Notes: generated from the letters alone by a model not told the origin. A DNA stretch of 64,000 bases from Mactra quadrangularis (GCA_025267735.1 CM046299.1:39198887-39262886); one strand, 5' to 3'. Numbered from the stretch's first letter, positions 51,009 through 62,697 are shown. Translations and numbers: made by a program.

Positions 51009-51833
51009 TACATATCATATTACATGATATATAGTTGAAAGATCTTTCCAAGTCTACACAACAGATAACAAATGTGGGGCTTCACCAAAAACACATAAAC
51101 TTCTACAAATGAGCAAGCAGGTACTAGAGGCATTCCTGAAAATGTCAAAATACAAATGTACTTTGTGAAACACATTGAAATTGGATGAAAATGTCATTTT
51201 ATGCAACCTATACAGACTGTAATCTTCACCATATTCAATAGGCCTGAAAATAACTACATCTCAACATCTTTTTTTCAACACTCTGAAAATGTTATTTTAC
51301 TGTACAGTCCTTTAGGACATAAGACGATGTAAAATGTCTGAAATCAAATCTAGACATGAAAACTAGCTAGTACCCAATAACTTGTGCAAATTGATTGTTT
51401 AATGGAGCACTGACTTTGCAAGTGGAAAAGTTCAATAGTTCCAGACAGTAACCAGCAGAACACAAGCAGGTGTCTGACAAACAAAGACATTACAATATTT
51501 CATAATCAGATTAACATCTACAAGTCCAAGCATCATTCAAATCTTTATTTAAAACCATAAAACAATTTAATGGAATGACAGGTGATTTATTAAACATTAC
51601 ATATCTCTCTTTATACCAAGAAAATCTATTTCAAAATTGCTATTAATAAATTACACCCAGTTGGCAGAAGATGAAAAATAACCCAGGATGATTCTAGATG
51701 CCACCTGTCATGAACAATTGCACCAGAAACTTTGAAGACACTGGCATCAAATAGAGATACTATCAGAGAATCGTTATGCAACAAGAATAAAAGTTGTTCA
51801 AGACAATACCATGTATTATTTTACATACCTCCA
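51009..51833. other. No gene recognised
   Basis: AT-rich sequence with no identifiable feature. Confidence 0.3.
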
Positions 51834-52012
51834 ATGAGTTGAGTCTTGAAATATTTTCTACAGCTGTTCTCCTTTCCAACATCTTAATCAATGTGCTTAG
51901 CACTAGGTTAAAACCTTTGGTCTAGAGATCAAGTCTGTACAGAGAACATGAAGTTTGCTAAATACTGCAAAATGACTGAAAAAATGTTAGAATGCATTGT
52001 AAAGCACCATAC
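51834..52012 (+). mobile_element. SINE family C, copy 3 (5' truncated)
   Basis: The body starts at GAAATATTTTCTACAGCTG and runs through TCTAGAGATCAAGTC to CTGCAAAATGACTGAAAAAA. The tRNA-like head is missing. Confidence 0.5.
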
Positions 52013-54826
52013 AATAAATTATGCAACTTTTATAATAATTATGCACATGTGAGATACTTCATTAGACAAGTTATAGTAATATAGTTCTCCTTGGTTTCCA
52101 ATTGGCTCTGATGGCAACATGGTAGAATGTCTGCTAATGTTAGTAGATTTAATCTGAAGTTACAGGAAATCACATTATCAAACCTAATATTAACCATTTC
52201 CAGCAAGAAATTTCATCTTTAATAATTTGATGGAATCAAGAGAAAAACTTAGCCAAAGCTATACATCAGGATTTTTAGCAACAAAGGACAAAAAACCCAA
52301 AGTCAGCTTTCATGTAAGCGAAACCGTAATGTAAGCGAAACCGTAACAAATTGCATAGCTGTATCCTACAGAAAAAGCAGAAGTACCAATGACAGGTATT
52401 GCCGCTGATGCGTTTACATATCTAATGCTGGCCTAAAACTGAAATTTTCGACAAACAATCCATTGAGCCTCTAGGACTACCAAATCTTCAACAAGGTGTA
52501 AAAGCCTTGCTAAAGCTATCCAAAATTAAACAATGGGTACAGGTACATGCTTACAGCCATGTGTTTGTATAATATAGTTAGTTATTTCAATTTACCAAGT
52601 CCAGTCACAGCTAATCTTCTTTCATACAGACATATTCTTCAAATTATCAAAGTATAATACCATTTGTCTCCTACAATTCTTCTAAAAACCAACGTTACCA
52701 ACCTTCCAGACATATCAGCCATCACAGAAAGTCTATTGATACAATAGAGCAAGACTTCGTGTCAACTAAAGGTACCAGATTTGACTTCAGGTCTTAGTAT
52801 AATGTTTTACAGCAGACAATGTAATACCCCCACATGGAACATAGGTAGAAAGTAAATTAAATAATCCAGCATAGTGATGATCCCTGGAGCAGTTAACAAA
52901 CATAAATGTTATAGAAAACTCTAGGGTCTATAATCTTGTCATGTCTCTTTGATGTCATCCTTTCAGACTACCACTTCATTATAAAACTTGACAAACTGAC
53001 AGAAACTGTAATTGATTTCTATATTCAGCAGTTGGTAACAGATAACATTGGGTAGGTTGTTACTGTCTTACCTAGAGGCTATCAAGATTCCAATTAACTC
53101 ATTTTGGCTTCAAAAAATCACTGTAATGTTTACTTATAAAAATGGGCAAGAATGACATCACACAAAAACCCATTTCATTTACCCCCATGTCTATTCAGAT
53201 TATGCCATTCACTTCCTTGAATACTTATACCTAAAATATAAAAGCAATAATTGAATTTTACAGACATACATATTGAAACAAACTGACCTTCCATAAACAA
53301 CAATGAAAGTACTATCATACAGGGTTCAATGTAAAGATTACTTTATCTCTTTTTTAATTTTATGAACTACTTTTATCAACACTCACTCTAAGTATGTATG
53401 CTGCCAGAATCCATAAACTAGTTTTCCTTGACACTTTTCTTACCAATAATATAGACTCATTCTTTCCAAAGAGCTGACAAGACCTCCCAGTAAAAAGTAA
53501 AATTTGATGATATAGAAGAATTTTTTTATGGGTAGAAAAGACCAGTTGCAGCTAAGAATAAATCAGAATCGCTCAACTCATATTGAGCTTGCTACCACTC
53601 CACCATAACTGCGACATCATTAAATTCTTACATCTTATCAAAGCACAAGTAGTTGCAAACAAATCAGTTTTTGAGAAAGCAGTTCATTAATTATCATGAT
53701 AACTCCAAGTGCTGATATAAAACAATTGATAACAGTGCATTAATTATCAACGAAATGTATACACACATGATGCAGATGCCATAAGGAATGCACATTGCTT
53801 ACATCATAAAAATAACTATATCACGAAATTTTCTATCAGGTAATTTATGTCTGTCAAACCTAATTTTGTGAGTACTTCATTGTCTTGTAAAAATTACATG
53901 TTTTACAAACCCACAGTGTGTCTTGTATAAAAGAAGTTATTTCTTTGCCAACTCGGCATATTTTATACAGTTAAACAATAGCAAGCTATGATGTTATGTT
54001 TTTGATACCACCAGCACATGATTCAAATACATTATGATACCTAGAGTGTACATATCAACCAGACAACATTAATGTTTCATTATAGATTAATATTACAGCA
54101 GAACATTGATAATATACACTTAATTATAACAATAATGTTCTTATACTATCAGGAAATATCACATATCTAGTGAAAGTAGTACATTGAGCTGTGATCTAGG
54201 CAGCATTACACTAAGGTACCATTTTGTGTCTAACTGAGAATTAAAGTAACATCAGCAAACCAGGGACAGCAGGCTCAACTTTTCAAGTGCTTTGTTAATG
54301 GCAAGGCTTATGATAAAGCAGATTTCTTTGCGAACATGACTTAAGGGATGATATTTTTAAGGGAAATTACTCAGATTACTAGTCTGGTTCCTGGTCTCAT
54401 ATTCTTCGCAATCTATTAGAAGGGGCAGGTAATCCAGGTTATAATAATTACATCATTTACATTTGTAAAGAATGAAAGGGGCATAACTCCAAATATAATA
54501 CATCCATTCTTATATGCCTTGAAGTTGTATGAATGTAGTACATTTGAACAAACATGCCAACTAGCATTCAATTCTGGACATGTATCTTGTTCAATTTGAA
54601 AAAAACTCATACGTGCATTTGATTTAATTATTTGCCCATTACTACAGTTTATTACATAAAAAATGGACTAATGCTCAAAAAAATTAAGCCAATGACTAAG
54701 GTATTTTATAAGAAGTTGATCCATTCTCAAGCTTAAGTATTTCAGTGTGTGCAATAAGTCTACAGGTGAGTAAAATCTATGACTTACATGCTATAAGCTT
54801 ACAGTTGACCATAAAAACTGTCTTAA
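52013..54826. other. No gene recognised; 17-bp unit duplicated in tandem
   Basis: ATGTAAGCGAAACCGTA occurs twice head-to-tail at 52312-52345. The rest is AT-rich with no RNA gene, element or supported frame. Confidence 0.4.
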
Positions 54827-55840
54827 GGTAGAATACCCATAATACACATATCAGGGATTAAGCTTTTTGCTACTTTCTTTATCATCAGGATCACAGCCTA
54901 GATTCACAGGCAAAATATTTCAACTTTTTACCGACAAATAAATTTTTTATAACATCTTTTTGAAAATTGAGTTATGAGTAAGAATCACACTATAAATTTG
55001 AAGGGGTATATGTCTTTAAAATGTAAAAAATAAATAAATAATCAAATTATTTTCAGAAATCTTGTTTAATAAAATTCACAATACGTAAATGAATGCAAAT
55101 ACATCAACTTTAATAAATTTACCTTGGTATTTTTACACATATACCAAGTTAATCATAGGGAGACCCAACAGAAAATGTGACGATTTTCACTGGCTTTAAA
55201 AACCATAAGTCTGTATCCTTATCTTTTGACTATGAAAACAGTTTCTGCACTCCAAGTTACCCATTTAATAATTTACCTTATACCATATGGCAATGAATAA
55301 AACAAAGAAAAAGAACTTTCACCACAGATAACTAAATAAAATGCCATTTTAATACATCGACCCCCTTTTTGAAAAAAAGTCAAAACTCTAGTGACCATTC
55401 TAATATGAAGTAAACACTTGTTTACAGTATATATTTTACTTTTAAACGCCAAAATTGACCATTTAAAGATAAAATAATGGTATTATACGGTCTAATTGCA
55501 TAATTCATCAAAAACTTATTGATTACGAATTTGTTCGGGGACGAATCTGTTAGGGGACGAATCTTTTCGTCCCTTGTTTAAATTGGATTTTTAAACTTCC
55601 GGTTTAAACTTTTTACATGAATTCTATCTATTTTCTCAAATTATTGGGAGAATTAATAATGTTTTGAGGTAATATAAGAAAAATATTAATAATATTTGAA
55701 AAATAAGGCATTTACACAATAAAAAAGTATATCCGATCTTTATCGATTGATAACGACACCGACGAAAACTGCTTACGTAATTTGTCGACATGACCCGACA
55801 TCGCCCGAAGTTTGACAGCAGCTATTATGGGAATTCTGCC
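54827..55840. mobile_element. Kolobok-like TTAA-flanked DNA element (1014 bp)
   Basis: TTAA at 54823-54826 and 55841-55844 flanks inverted ends GGTAGAATACCCATAATA and GGCAGAATTCCCATAATA (16 of 18 identical). A TTAA duplication with GG-starting TIRs fits Kolobok better than piggyBac. There is no transposase frame. Near 55536-55575 the interior has GGGGACGAATCT twice and a GGGACGA...TCGTCCC palindrome. Confidence 0.65.
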
Positions 55841-57340
55841 TTAATCTGAAATGCAGAGAAAGGGGAAGTAACTCAAGTAAATCAGGCTTAGATAAAATCT
55901 TCGCAAGTTAGTAAATAACACATCTTGATATAGATCTGCAAGGACAAATATTTGCTTAGTGTAAATTACCAATATTTTGAAGTAATTATTAAAGAGTAGA
56001 CTGTTTTCATTTCATGATAGGAATTCCAATCTGCAGCTTTAAATGTATTAAGATTATAATTATCCATGATCAAACATGACAAACCCTTTGACATACCGGT
56101 AATAAAATATCTGAAAAAAAATCTGCTCTATATTTCATGGACACGAATGTGCATTCAATATCTTATGTAATGTTTGAATAATTGCTAACATGAAAATATC
56201 AATCAGCAATCATATAGAACTTATAACATGAAAAAACACGGATGAATGGTTTCTAATTGTTATCTAAACGGATGGTGAATTTAGTAAAAAAATATCTGAT
56301 AACTTATATCAATTTATCAAGAGCCAACAACGTATTAATTAAGGGATTATTACAAATTGTCCACAAGTGTCAGTTTTTATAACAGATCAATAAATGCTGA
56401 TAATTACATTGATGATGATGACACTTTAATTTGTTTGTATATTAGGTTGTACACTAACAAAGGATTAAATAACCGGTGTTTGCTGTGATTATAAAAAACT
56501 TATATGTTTAACCTAAAGTTATCAATGATTATGCACACATAATAGCATAGTCTTTTTCTTCCGATATATAAAACAACACATGTATATAACAATTCCGTGA
56601 TTCGGCCCGGATCGACGGGTTTTTATACCGAGCGGAATAAATGCCAAGGGAGATAAGCCAGATTACCATACTTGATAACGCCGAAGAATAATGACTTTTA
56701 ACCTGCGATTTTATGTGAATTGTTTTGTTCAAGAATGTAAAAATTCGCGCAAATGAATCTTTATACATCAAATTAACAGGAAATTAATGTTTTAAAACGA
56801 CCTCCATTGTACTTTAAAGAAATTTATAAGGAGCAAACATATTTATCAAACTATTATTTTTTATCTATTACTTACTTACTAATATCAAACTTCATTCAGT
56901 CATTATCTCTGACACCTGTCCTCACTTTGATTCATAAAAGTTTCTCCAAGGAGAAAACATAAAAAACTTCTGAGAGTCGAGAGTCATCACTCTATGAACT
57001 GTTATAATTCCCATGAATTTTTTATTTTGCATGTATTTTAACTCATACTGTAACAGCTGACTTCAGTAATAAGTTAAAAAGAACATAGAATTGTAATGCT
57101 GGTGAAAACTGGCCTGAGAAAACAACACAATTTAAATATCAATAGCATACACTATTTAATTAATTAAATCAGTTAACTTGCGTACTTACGAAAGCATAAT
57201 GATTTCTCTGTATAAGGTAAATTTGCACACACTATAATTCTATTTCAAAGAGCCTAAAAATGAAAGCAATGGTCCAGTACATGTTATCACAAAGGCTAAA
57301 AAATCATGTGATTCCAAGTATGTATCTCATCTGACAGTGA
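55841..57340. other. No gene recognised; small CpG-richer patch at 56595-56700
   Basis: The patch includes CGGCCCGGATCGACGGG and stands out from the AT-rich surroundings. It overlaps a minus-strand open frame within chance length. Confidence 0.35.
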
Positions 57341-57620
57341 CAGGGTTTCACACTAACTGTTTTTTACCAGGGATGCCAGAGGAATCCCTAGCATGTCACT
57401 CAGGGATTCCTTCTTACCATTACAGATTCCTTCAATATAAGACAATCATTTTGGATACAGACTTGCACACTAATTGTAATGAAAAAGTTTACAAGAACTC
57501 AAATTTGTGAACGAATAGGGCAATTTATAGGGATCCTGGAATCCCTAACTACATATCACTGAGATTCCTCCTAAGATTTTGAGAACCTCCAAATCCTGGA
57601 ACAGTGTGTGTCGAACCCTG
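57341..57620. mobile_element. hAT-like MITE (280 bp)
   Basis: CAGGGTTTCACACTAACTGT at the left and, inverted from the right, CAGGGTTCGACACACACTGT. GGGATTCC/GGAATCCC words repeat inside both ends. A clean 8-bp target duplication was not found, although GTGACA lies near both edges. Confidence 0.55.
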
Positions 57621-58012
57621 GGTGACATTTAATGGTGAGCGAGGCAAATCACGAAACTTATATCATTAAACCAAAAAAAGCAATTTTTGTTTTGAATAGC
57701 TAACAACCAAGGTTTGACTGTATAAAGCCACTGACAGCAGGACCATATTTTAATAACGCCCAAGTACAAAACAAGTCATAAGTTGTTGATAAAATCTACT
57801 GTTATCTTGTAATTGTCTTATTATCTAGCCTGGTTGTAAATTTCTAAAAACCCTTAATAATAATTGTCTGCGTTGTTTCAACATAATATGCACTGATACT
57901 TGTCTAAAACAGGAAGCAATTTCTAATGTTTTCCTGCAGTTTTCAGAATTATACAAACCAGTGAGAGATTCTGCTACACTATATCTACAAGGCATTGTAG
58001 CTAACTATGAGA
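57621..58012. other. No gene recognised
   Basis: AT-rich sequence with no identifiable feature. Confidence 0.3.
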
Positions 58013-58455
58013 AACAAGAGCAGTCCACGGACAGCACGCTCGACTATTCCGGGTATTTGTGTAAACGACAGCAACAACCAATAAAAACTCATGCTGGAGT
58101 TATGCAACTTAGTATTTGACCTTCATTCCTAACCCTTTTGACATGTGTGAAGTTTCAAGTAAATCCCTTAAGTAGGTTCAAAAATAAAATGTTGCACCAA
58201 AAATTTTAACCAAAAAAAGTCTAAGTATTAGAGGGCCATAATCCAGTCAAAATTCTTGCTAGAGTTATGCAACTTGGTATTTGATGTCAATTAGTACCCC
58301 CGTAGACATGTGTGAAGTTTCAAGTTAATCCCTCCAGTAGTTGCAAAGATAAAATGTTGCACCTAAAAACTTAACCAAGAAATTTCTTAGTATAAAAGGG
58401 ACATAGTTCATTCAAAATTAATCCAAGAGTTATGTAACTTTAGTCGAGCTAAAAA
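58013..58455 (+). mobile_element. Tandem-core element family K, copy 2, 3'-deleted
   Basis: The same left end as 36556 (CAGTCCACGGACAGC then GCTCGACTATTC) and ~166-bp core units (AGGGCCATAA at 58231, AGGGACATAG at 58397). The third unit breaks off at TATGTAACTT and joins directly to TAGTCGAGCTAAAAA, so the right hairpin arm is lost. The 127-codon minus-strand open frame (58408-58791) begins here and is not supported as a gene. Confidence 0.7.
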
Positions 58456-58976
58456 CCTTATTACCAGACTACACTTAACTACACAACAGCCATACTGCAA
58501 TAATTTAGCTAGGAAGTACAGACTAATTAAACAGACTGCAGCTTTCAATGATTCCAAGTGAACTAAAGGTAAATTGGTGTACTTTGGAAATAACCATACA
58601 TCAGTATGATTACTATACAGTGTGTGGTTAAGTAACAGGCGCACAACAAGGCTATTTTCAAATTTCAATAAGTGCATTTTAAATTCCAGACAGTTGGTGT
58701 TGTACCATAACAGTGGTGATGTTAATGAGCATGTACTTTTATAACAACCATACAAAAAGATGATGGAGAAAGCAATCTTTATAGGAAGCAAATCTGATTA
58801 TTTTATGGTTTACATAATAGTACATACATATACTATAGACTTAGAGCTAAATAAATAGCAAATTACAAAATAAAAAGCCACCATTCTTAAGAGTTGCTAT
58901 TTTCCCTAACTTGTTTTAGATAAGAAGCCAGAACTAATTACTCACCACCTAATTAATTTTCAATGAAAAGTCAAAT
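58456..58976. other. No supported gene
   Basis: Contains most of the longest open frame of the window (58408-58791, minus, 127 codons). Its length is what chance predicts and no domain is recognisable. Confidence 0.3.
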
Positions 58977-59159
58977 CATAGGTGGATCTAACGGGGGGGG
59001 GTCAGGCCGGACCCCCTTGAAATTTCCAAAATGTACCACTCAATGAGTGTATTTTTAACTGTAAGCCATTTTCATGAAGCAATTTTTCCCGGGCAACACT
59101 GGTGTATAATGTGTTTTGAAAGTTTGGCTCCCCCCTTAAAAAATCCAGATCTGCCCCTG
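58977..59159 (+). mobile_element. Short TIR element family J, copy 2 (183 bp)
   Basis: CATAGGTGGATCT at the left, AGATCTGCCCCTG at the right, with a perfect 5-bp duplication CAAAT at 58972-58976 and 59160-59164. The G-tract/C-tract near the ends and the GTGTATAATGTG block are shared with 9741-10025. Confidence 0.65.
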
Positions 59160-59699
59160 CAAATAAACATCTAGAAACATCTAGATTTTTAGACTATTTA
59201 GTGAACTACAAATAAACGAACATACCAAGTCTCATACATGTTTTGAGTGGAAAATATTGAGAAATAAATCTATACTTTTCCGAAAACTGCCCAATCTAAT
59301 AATATTCCCTTATAGGGTCCGTCAGTCACCATGAGTCATGAGTGGATCTAACGCTAGTTTAAAAAATAACTTATTATAACTTATATAAGCACCGACCTTA
59401 ACTGTATTTTTTGGAATGAGATCCATTTATTGATGCTCGATTTTCCCAGAGGTAAAGCACGGGCGTTAAATGCATAGCGACAGTCACGTCCTTGGCTATA
59501 GAGTTGCTAGACCTAATTGAGATTCATTACAAAATGACGTAGGATAAAATGGATGCAGTGGCGCAAAATTTTGACCTTTTGACATTGAATAAATGAAATA
59601 AAAATCAATAATAATTAATAACTAACCAACCAATCTGATTGTGCTTTAATTTTCTCTAAGTGTGAATCTAAATTGTTTTACCTCATTGTCATAAATAAG
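59160..59699. other. No gene recognised; leads into the CpG-richer patch
   Basis: CpG frequency rises here compared with the preceding 55 kb. No coding or RNA feature identified. Confidence 0.3.
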
Positions 59700-60060
59700 T
59701 CACTTCTCGACCTTGGTTGAACAGCATAATTCTAACCAACATGGACGCCGCACGTGCGCGTCTCTGACATAACCATTCGGACTTCATCCTCCTCGTACCT
59801 GCAATGTCATTATAAGTTACTTAACTTTACTTCATAAAAATATCAACATATGAAATGGATACAACTGCATAAACATAAATATACGACACAAAACAATAAA
59901 TCAATTATTAAAAGCATTGTTAAATTTTGGCGCCCATGGCAGTTACATTCGGTAGACCGCTCGGGTGATTCCGTAAACTGACGATCAGCAATCGCCGTGG
60001 TGTTCCACACGAGGGAGTAATTGAAAGCTGTCAAAGGGAAACAACTGTTGTTATCACAAT
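59700..60060 (+). promoter_or_regulatory. Promoter/5'UTR-like CpG-richer patch
   Basis: Dense CpG for this window, with CACGTG inside GCACGTGCGCG (E-box at 59751-59756) and an E2F-type TTTTGGCGCC at 59925-59934, directly upstream of the proposed first coding exon. An in-frame stop TGA at 60022-60024 limits the reading frame, consistent with a 5'UTR. No TATA box is evident. The region could drive transcription in either direction. Confidence 0.35.
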
Positions 60061-60185
60061 ATGAAAAAATACCATTGGTTGTCTTTCTTGATCCCGATGC
60101 TTCTGTCCATCATTGTTTCTTCACACCCTTGCCAATTCCATGCCGACATACAAGTACATGTAGTTCACATTCAATCCAAGTTGAT
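60061..60185 (+). CDS. Candidate first coding exon with signal peptide
   Basis: ATG at 60061 has A at -3 and follows an in-frame stop at 60022-60024. The frame encodes a basic start (MKK) and a hydrophobic stretch of about residues 6-20 (WLSFLIPMLLSIIVS). A signal-peptidase-like site follows S21, with V at -3 and S at -1. The next ~20 residues are polar, rich in His and Gln, with one Cys (C24). The frame would stop two codons later, but a good donor GTAAGC sits at 60186-60191, leaving phase 2. I infer the first exon of a secreted or membrane protein. The family is not recognised. A short chance frame cannot be excluded, since the evidence is the combination of start context, signal-peptide pattern, donor and upstream CpG patch. 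Confidence 0.4.
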
Positions 60186-60566
60186 GTAAGCGTGTTAATA
60201 TGAAAAGAAAACAATATTTTATGGTCAGTCACATTATTTATTTGTGGAGTATGATAATATGTAGTCTACAGAAATCCTTTTAATAGTCCGTAAATGATGA
60301 TTAACTAAAATGTTTAAAATATGTTTTCAGAATCCCTATTTATGCTTAATTTCCGGTTGAAGCAGGCCATACCCTTATAAATTGATAATAGTGTCTCTCT
60401 CCTCCATAAAGACATGAGATATCTGCTCCACGTGGAAGGATAAACAAGTACAGAAAAGCTGGTATGTTGAACTGACCGCTGTATAAAATGGAAAAGAAGT
60501 ATGGAGAAGCAGCAAAAATTCCAAGTAAAGAAGACACAAGACTCCTAATTGAAATAAAATCAGTTT

Positions 60567-60862
60567 AATAGACATTATCGAACCCGGCCAGTAGCGCAGT
60601 TGGTAGCACGCCTGGATTTCGAATCTAGTGCCCTGATAGGGTACGGGTTCGAATCACACTCGTCCATGAAATTTGACAATAATGTCAATTTTCCTCCATT
60701 AATAAGGTATATGGAGGAGTTTCCGGCATTGTAGAAGGGTAAGCGGTTAGTACTGATTCAGGGTCCAGGAAAGCTAGGTTAGGTGCGTTGGACGCCGTAA
60801 AATAACCTAAAACATGGTGTTGACACTGTATTAAACCCAGTAAAATTAATAAATAGACATTA
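60567..60862 (+). mobile_element. SINE family A with 11-bp target-site duplication
   Basis: AATAGACATTA at 60567-60577 and 60852-60862 flanks the element. Box A (AGCGCAGTTGGTAGCACG) and box B (GGGTTCGAATCACA) are near-consensus, and the body has GGTCCAGGAAAGCTAGGTTA and the tail GACACTGTATTAAACCCAG. It is the best-preserved SINE A here, in sense orientation within the proposed intron. Confidence 0.9.
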
Positions 60863-61421
60863 ACCTTTTGATTTAAGACTTAATATTCGTTTAATCAATA
60901 TTGTCCATTTGTCATGTGTCAGATAATTATGCGTTCTTTATTCCATTTCATAATATTTTTTATTATGATGACTGAACATTTTAACTGACGTGGGTTTTTT
61001 ACCCAAGTCTAAATCTGTGGAGAGATCAGTTTTGCATTGTTTCCAAAGATGATTTGTTTTGTTTTGTTTGATTTCAATAAGGGCCCGTCTGCTCCAAAAG
61101 GATGCATTATGTGTAGACCCCAGAATGTGTCATCCCCTAATAGATTTGGTTTTTTTAGTCTAAATTGAGCTAAGTTTGAAAAATGCCTGATATAGTTCTT
61201 ACCAGGAAAGTTTCTTATATGCCAATTTTTTTTTATTTTTTTTTTGTTATTGCCAATGGTAGACTATCTTCTAATTGCTAATTAAGCACCTTGAAGATGG
61301 AGATTTCCCATTTAAACGTGTTTTTGCTCTGTACTTCTTGTGCATTAATGAATTAAAATATATGTCAGAGTATGGTATATTGATACTACAAAGATAATAT
61401 GTTTATACATATGTATACATA

Positions 61422-62351
61422 CAGTGCCATCCAAAATTACCTTAACACTTTTAAAAAAGCTGGTTTTTCACTAACACAAATCTTATTTTAGATGTATGTA
61501 TGCCACTGGCACCAGAGTCCATGATTATAATATAATGCGTACGTCCCTATATATCGTTCTCTGTGCATACATACATGTACACTAACTTATATATGAATAT
61601 TATAATGAAAGTATAGTTATAACTCATACACGGCAATGTATAGCTCGAACAAAAAAAAAACAATGCACTGTTTATAATAACCATACAATGAACTAATCCA
61701 CAAAGAGGGATGCTCAGGATGACAATAACATAAACAATTGTGATATGTTTTACGAATGCCTTAGTTGTTGGTGTAATGTAGTCCTATATATAAGACCCTC
61801 CGTAACTCATTTCACATTGGGGCATTATTCTGTAACAGAGTAATGTCCCAATGTGAAATGAGTTACGGAGGGTCTTATATATAGGACTAGGTATAATGGA
61901 AAAGCTTTCTACCATTACAAGCATGATTTACCAAGTGGTGGTGGTTTATCCACCGCGCAATTTTGTTAAAATTAATTACACAAATTTTATTTTCAATACT
62001 GCCTACCCCTGAAATGGATTGTCTCATTTTAATGTTTACCTAAACACGTTTTGTTATTTTGTACGCACTTTATACTGGAGCGATTTTTATTTGTGTTTGT
62101 TGACAAAATATTATATGTGTGCGTATTTAAAGAATGTGAGGACTCTGGTGCCAGTGATTTACGCATAGGTAAAGTTATAATAGATCGTAACATTCGAAAG
62201 AAGAGTAATGATACTTTATACAACTGTAATTGTTATACATGTACATGTTACATGTATCTGAGTATATGTTTTTAAAATATCAAGTATTGGTAAAATTTTA
62301 AATACAAATTATACATTTACAAAAGTGTAAAGGTAATTATAGATGTCACTA
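61422..62351. mobile_element. Tc1/mariner-type non-autonomous element with central palindrome (930 bp)
   Basis: TIRs of ~33 bp: CAGTGCCATCCAAAATTACC then TTAACACTTTT at the left, and (inverted) TAGTGACATCTATAATTACC then TTTACACTTTT at the right, with TA flanks. A second inverted pair, CACTGGCACCAGAGTCC (61503-61519) and its exact inverse (62140-62156), is centred near 61830, the centre of the inner palindrome. There is no transposase frame. Confidence 0.7.
61779..61889. repeat. 111-bp near-perfect palindrome
   Basis: The arms 61779-61827 and 61841-61889 (49 bp each) differ at a single base. The 13-nt middle, TTCTGTAACAGAG, is itself self-complementary except for one pair, so symmetry runs to the centre at 61834 with two mismatches in total. 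Transcribed, it would form an exceptionally stable hairpin. Confidence 0.9.
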
Positions 62352-62498
62352 TAAGTATGTACGTTATAATTATATACTTATGTGTAGTACTAATTAAGGA
62401 CATGAGTATGAAATCTAGATATTGGAGGCCGAACTTCCTGCAGCGGTTGTTTCCTTTACTGACAAAGCAATGCACGACAACTAAACTGTGGTGTGGAG

Positions 62499-62697
62499 TT
62501 GGATTGCTAGCATTACAGGATTGGAACATGAATTGTTGTCTGAGGACAATCGAGGCAATCTAATGAAGATATTTTCAGGGTATTCCATGTTTTGGATACC
62601 AATTTACACGTATTTAGCGAGAACCTTGAAACAAGGACTTGGCAGTTCTGAAGAGGTTGTAAATACATGTATATTGAAGGATATTCAGCAAGGGTGA
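62499..62697 (+). CDS. Candidate terminal coding exon
   Basis: An open frame ending in TGA at 62695-62697. Two acceptor-type AGs (62497-62498 and 62509-62510) would join it in frame to the exon at 60061-60185, giving a 107- or 103-residue product. Its peptide has an acidic patch (GLEHELLSEDNRGN), an aromatic/hydrophobic stretch (MFWIPIYTYLA) and a C-terminal CILKDIQQG. G+C is somewhat above the surroundings, and an AATAAA follows 145 bp after the stop. Against it: the pyrimidine tracts are poor, another frame is open through 62405-62563, and no family is recognised. It could be a relic exon or chance. Confidence 0.25.

Larger units (their letters stand above)
60186..62510 (+). other. Proposed intron of the candidate gene
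   Basis: GT donor at 60186. Candidate acceptors with AG at 62497-62498 or 62509-62510 both match phase 2. An ACTAAAC branch-point-like string lies at 62480-62486, but the pyrimidine tracts are poor. The interval contains a SINE A copy (60567-60862) and a mariner-type element (61422-62351); 60863-61421 shows nothing. Additional small exons may have been missed. Confidence 0.25.

Noticed and set aside
58408..58791. Longest open frame (127 codons, minus strand)
   Set aside because: At about one third G+C, a six-frame 64-kb window should yield a longest frame near 120 codons by chance. No motif or splice context supports it, and it starts inside a tandem-core element.
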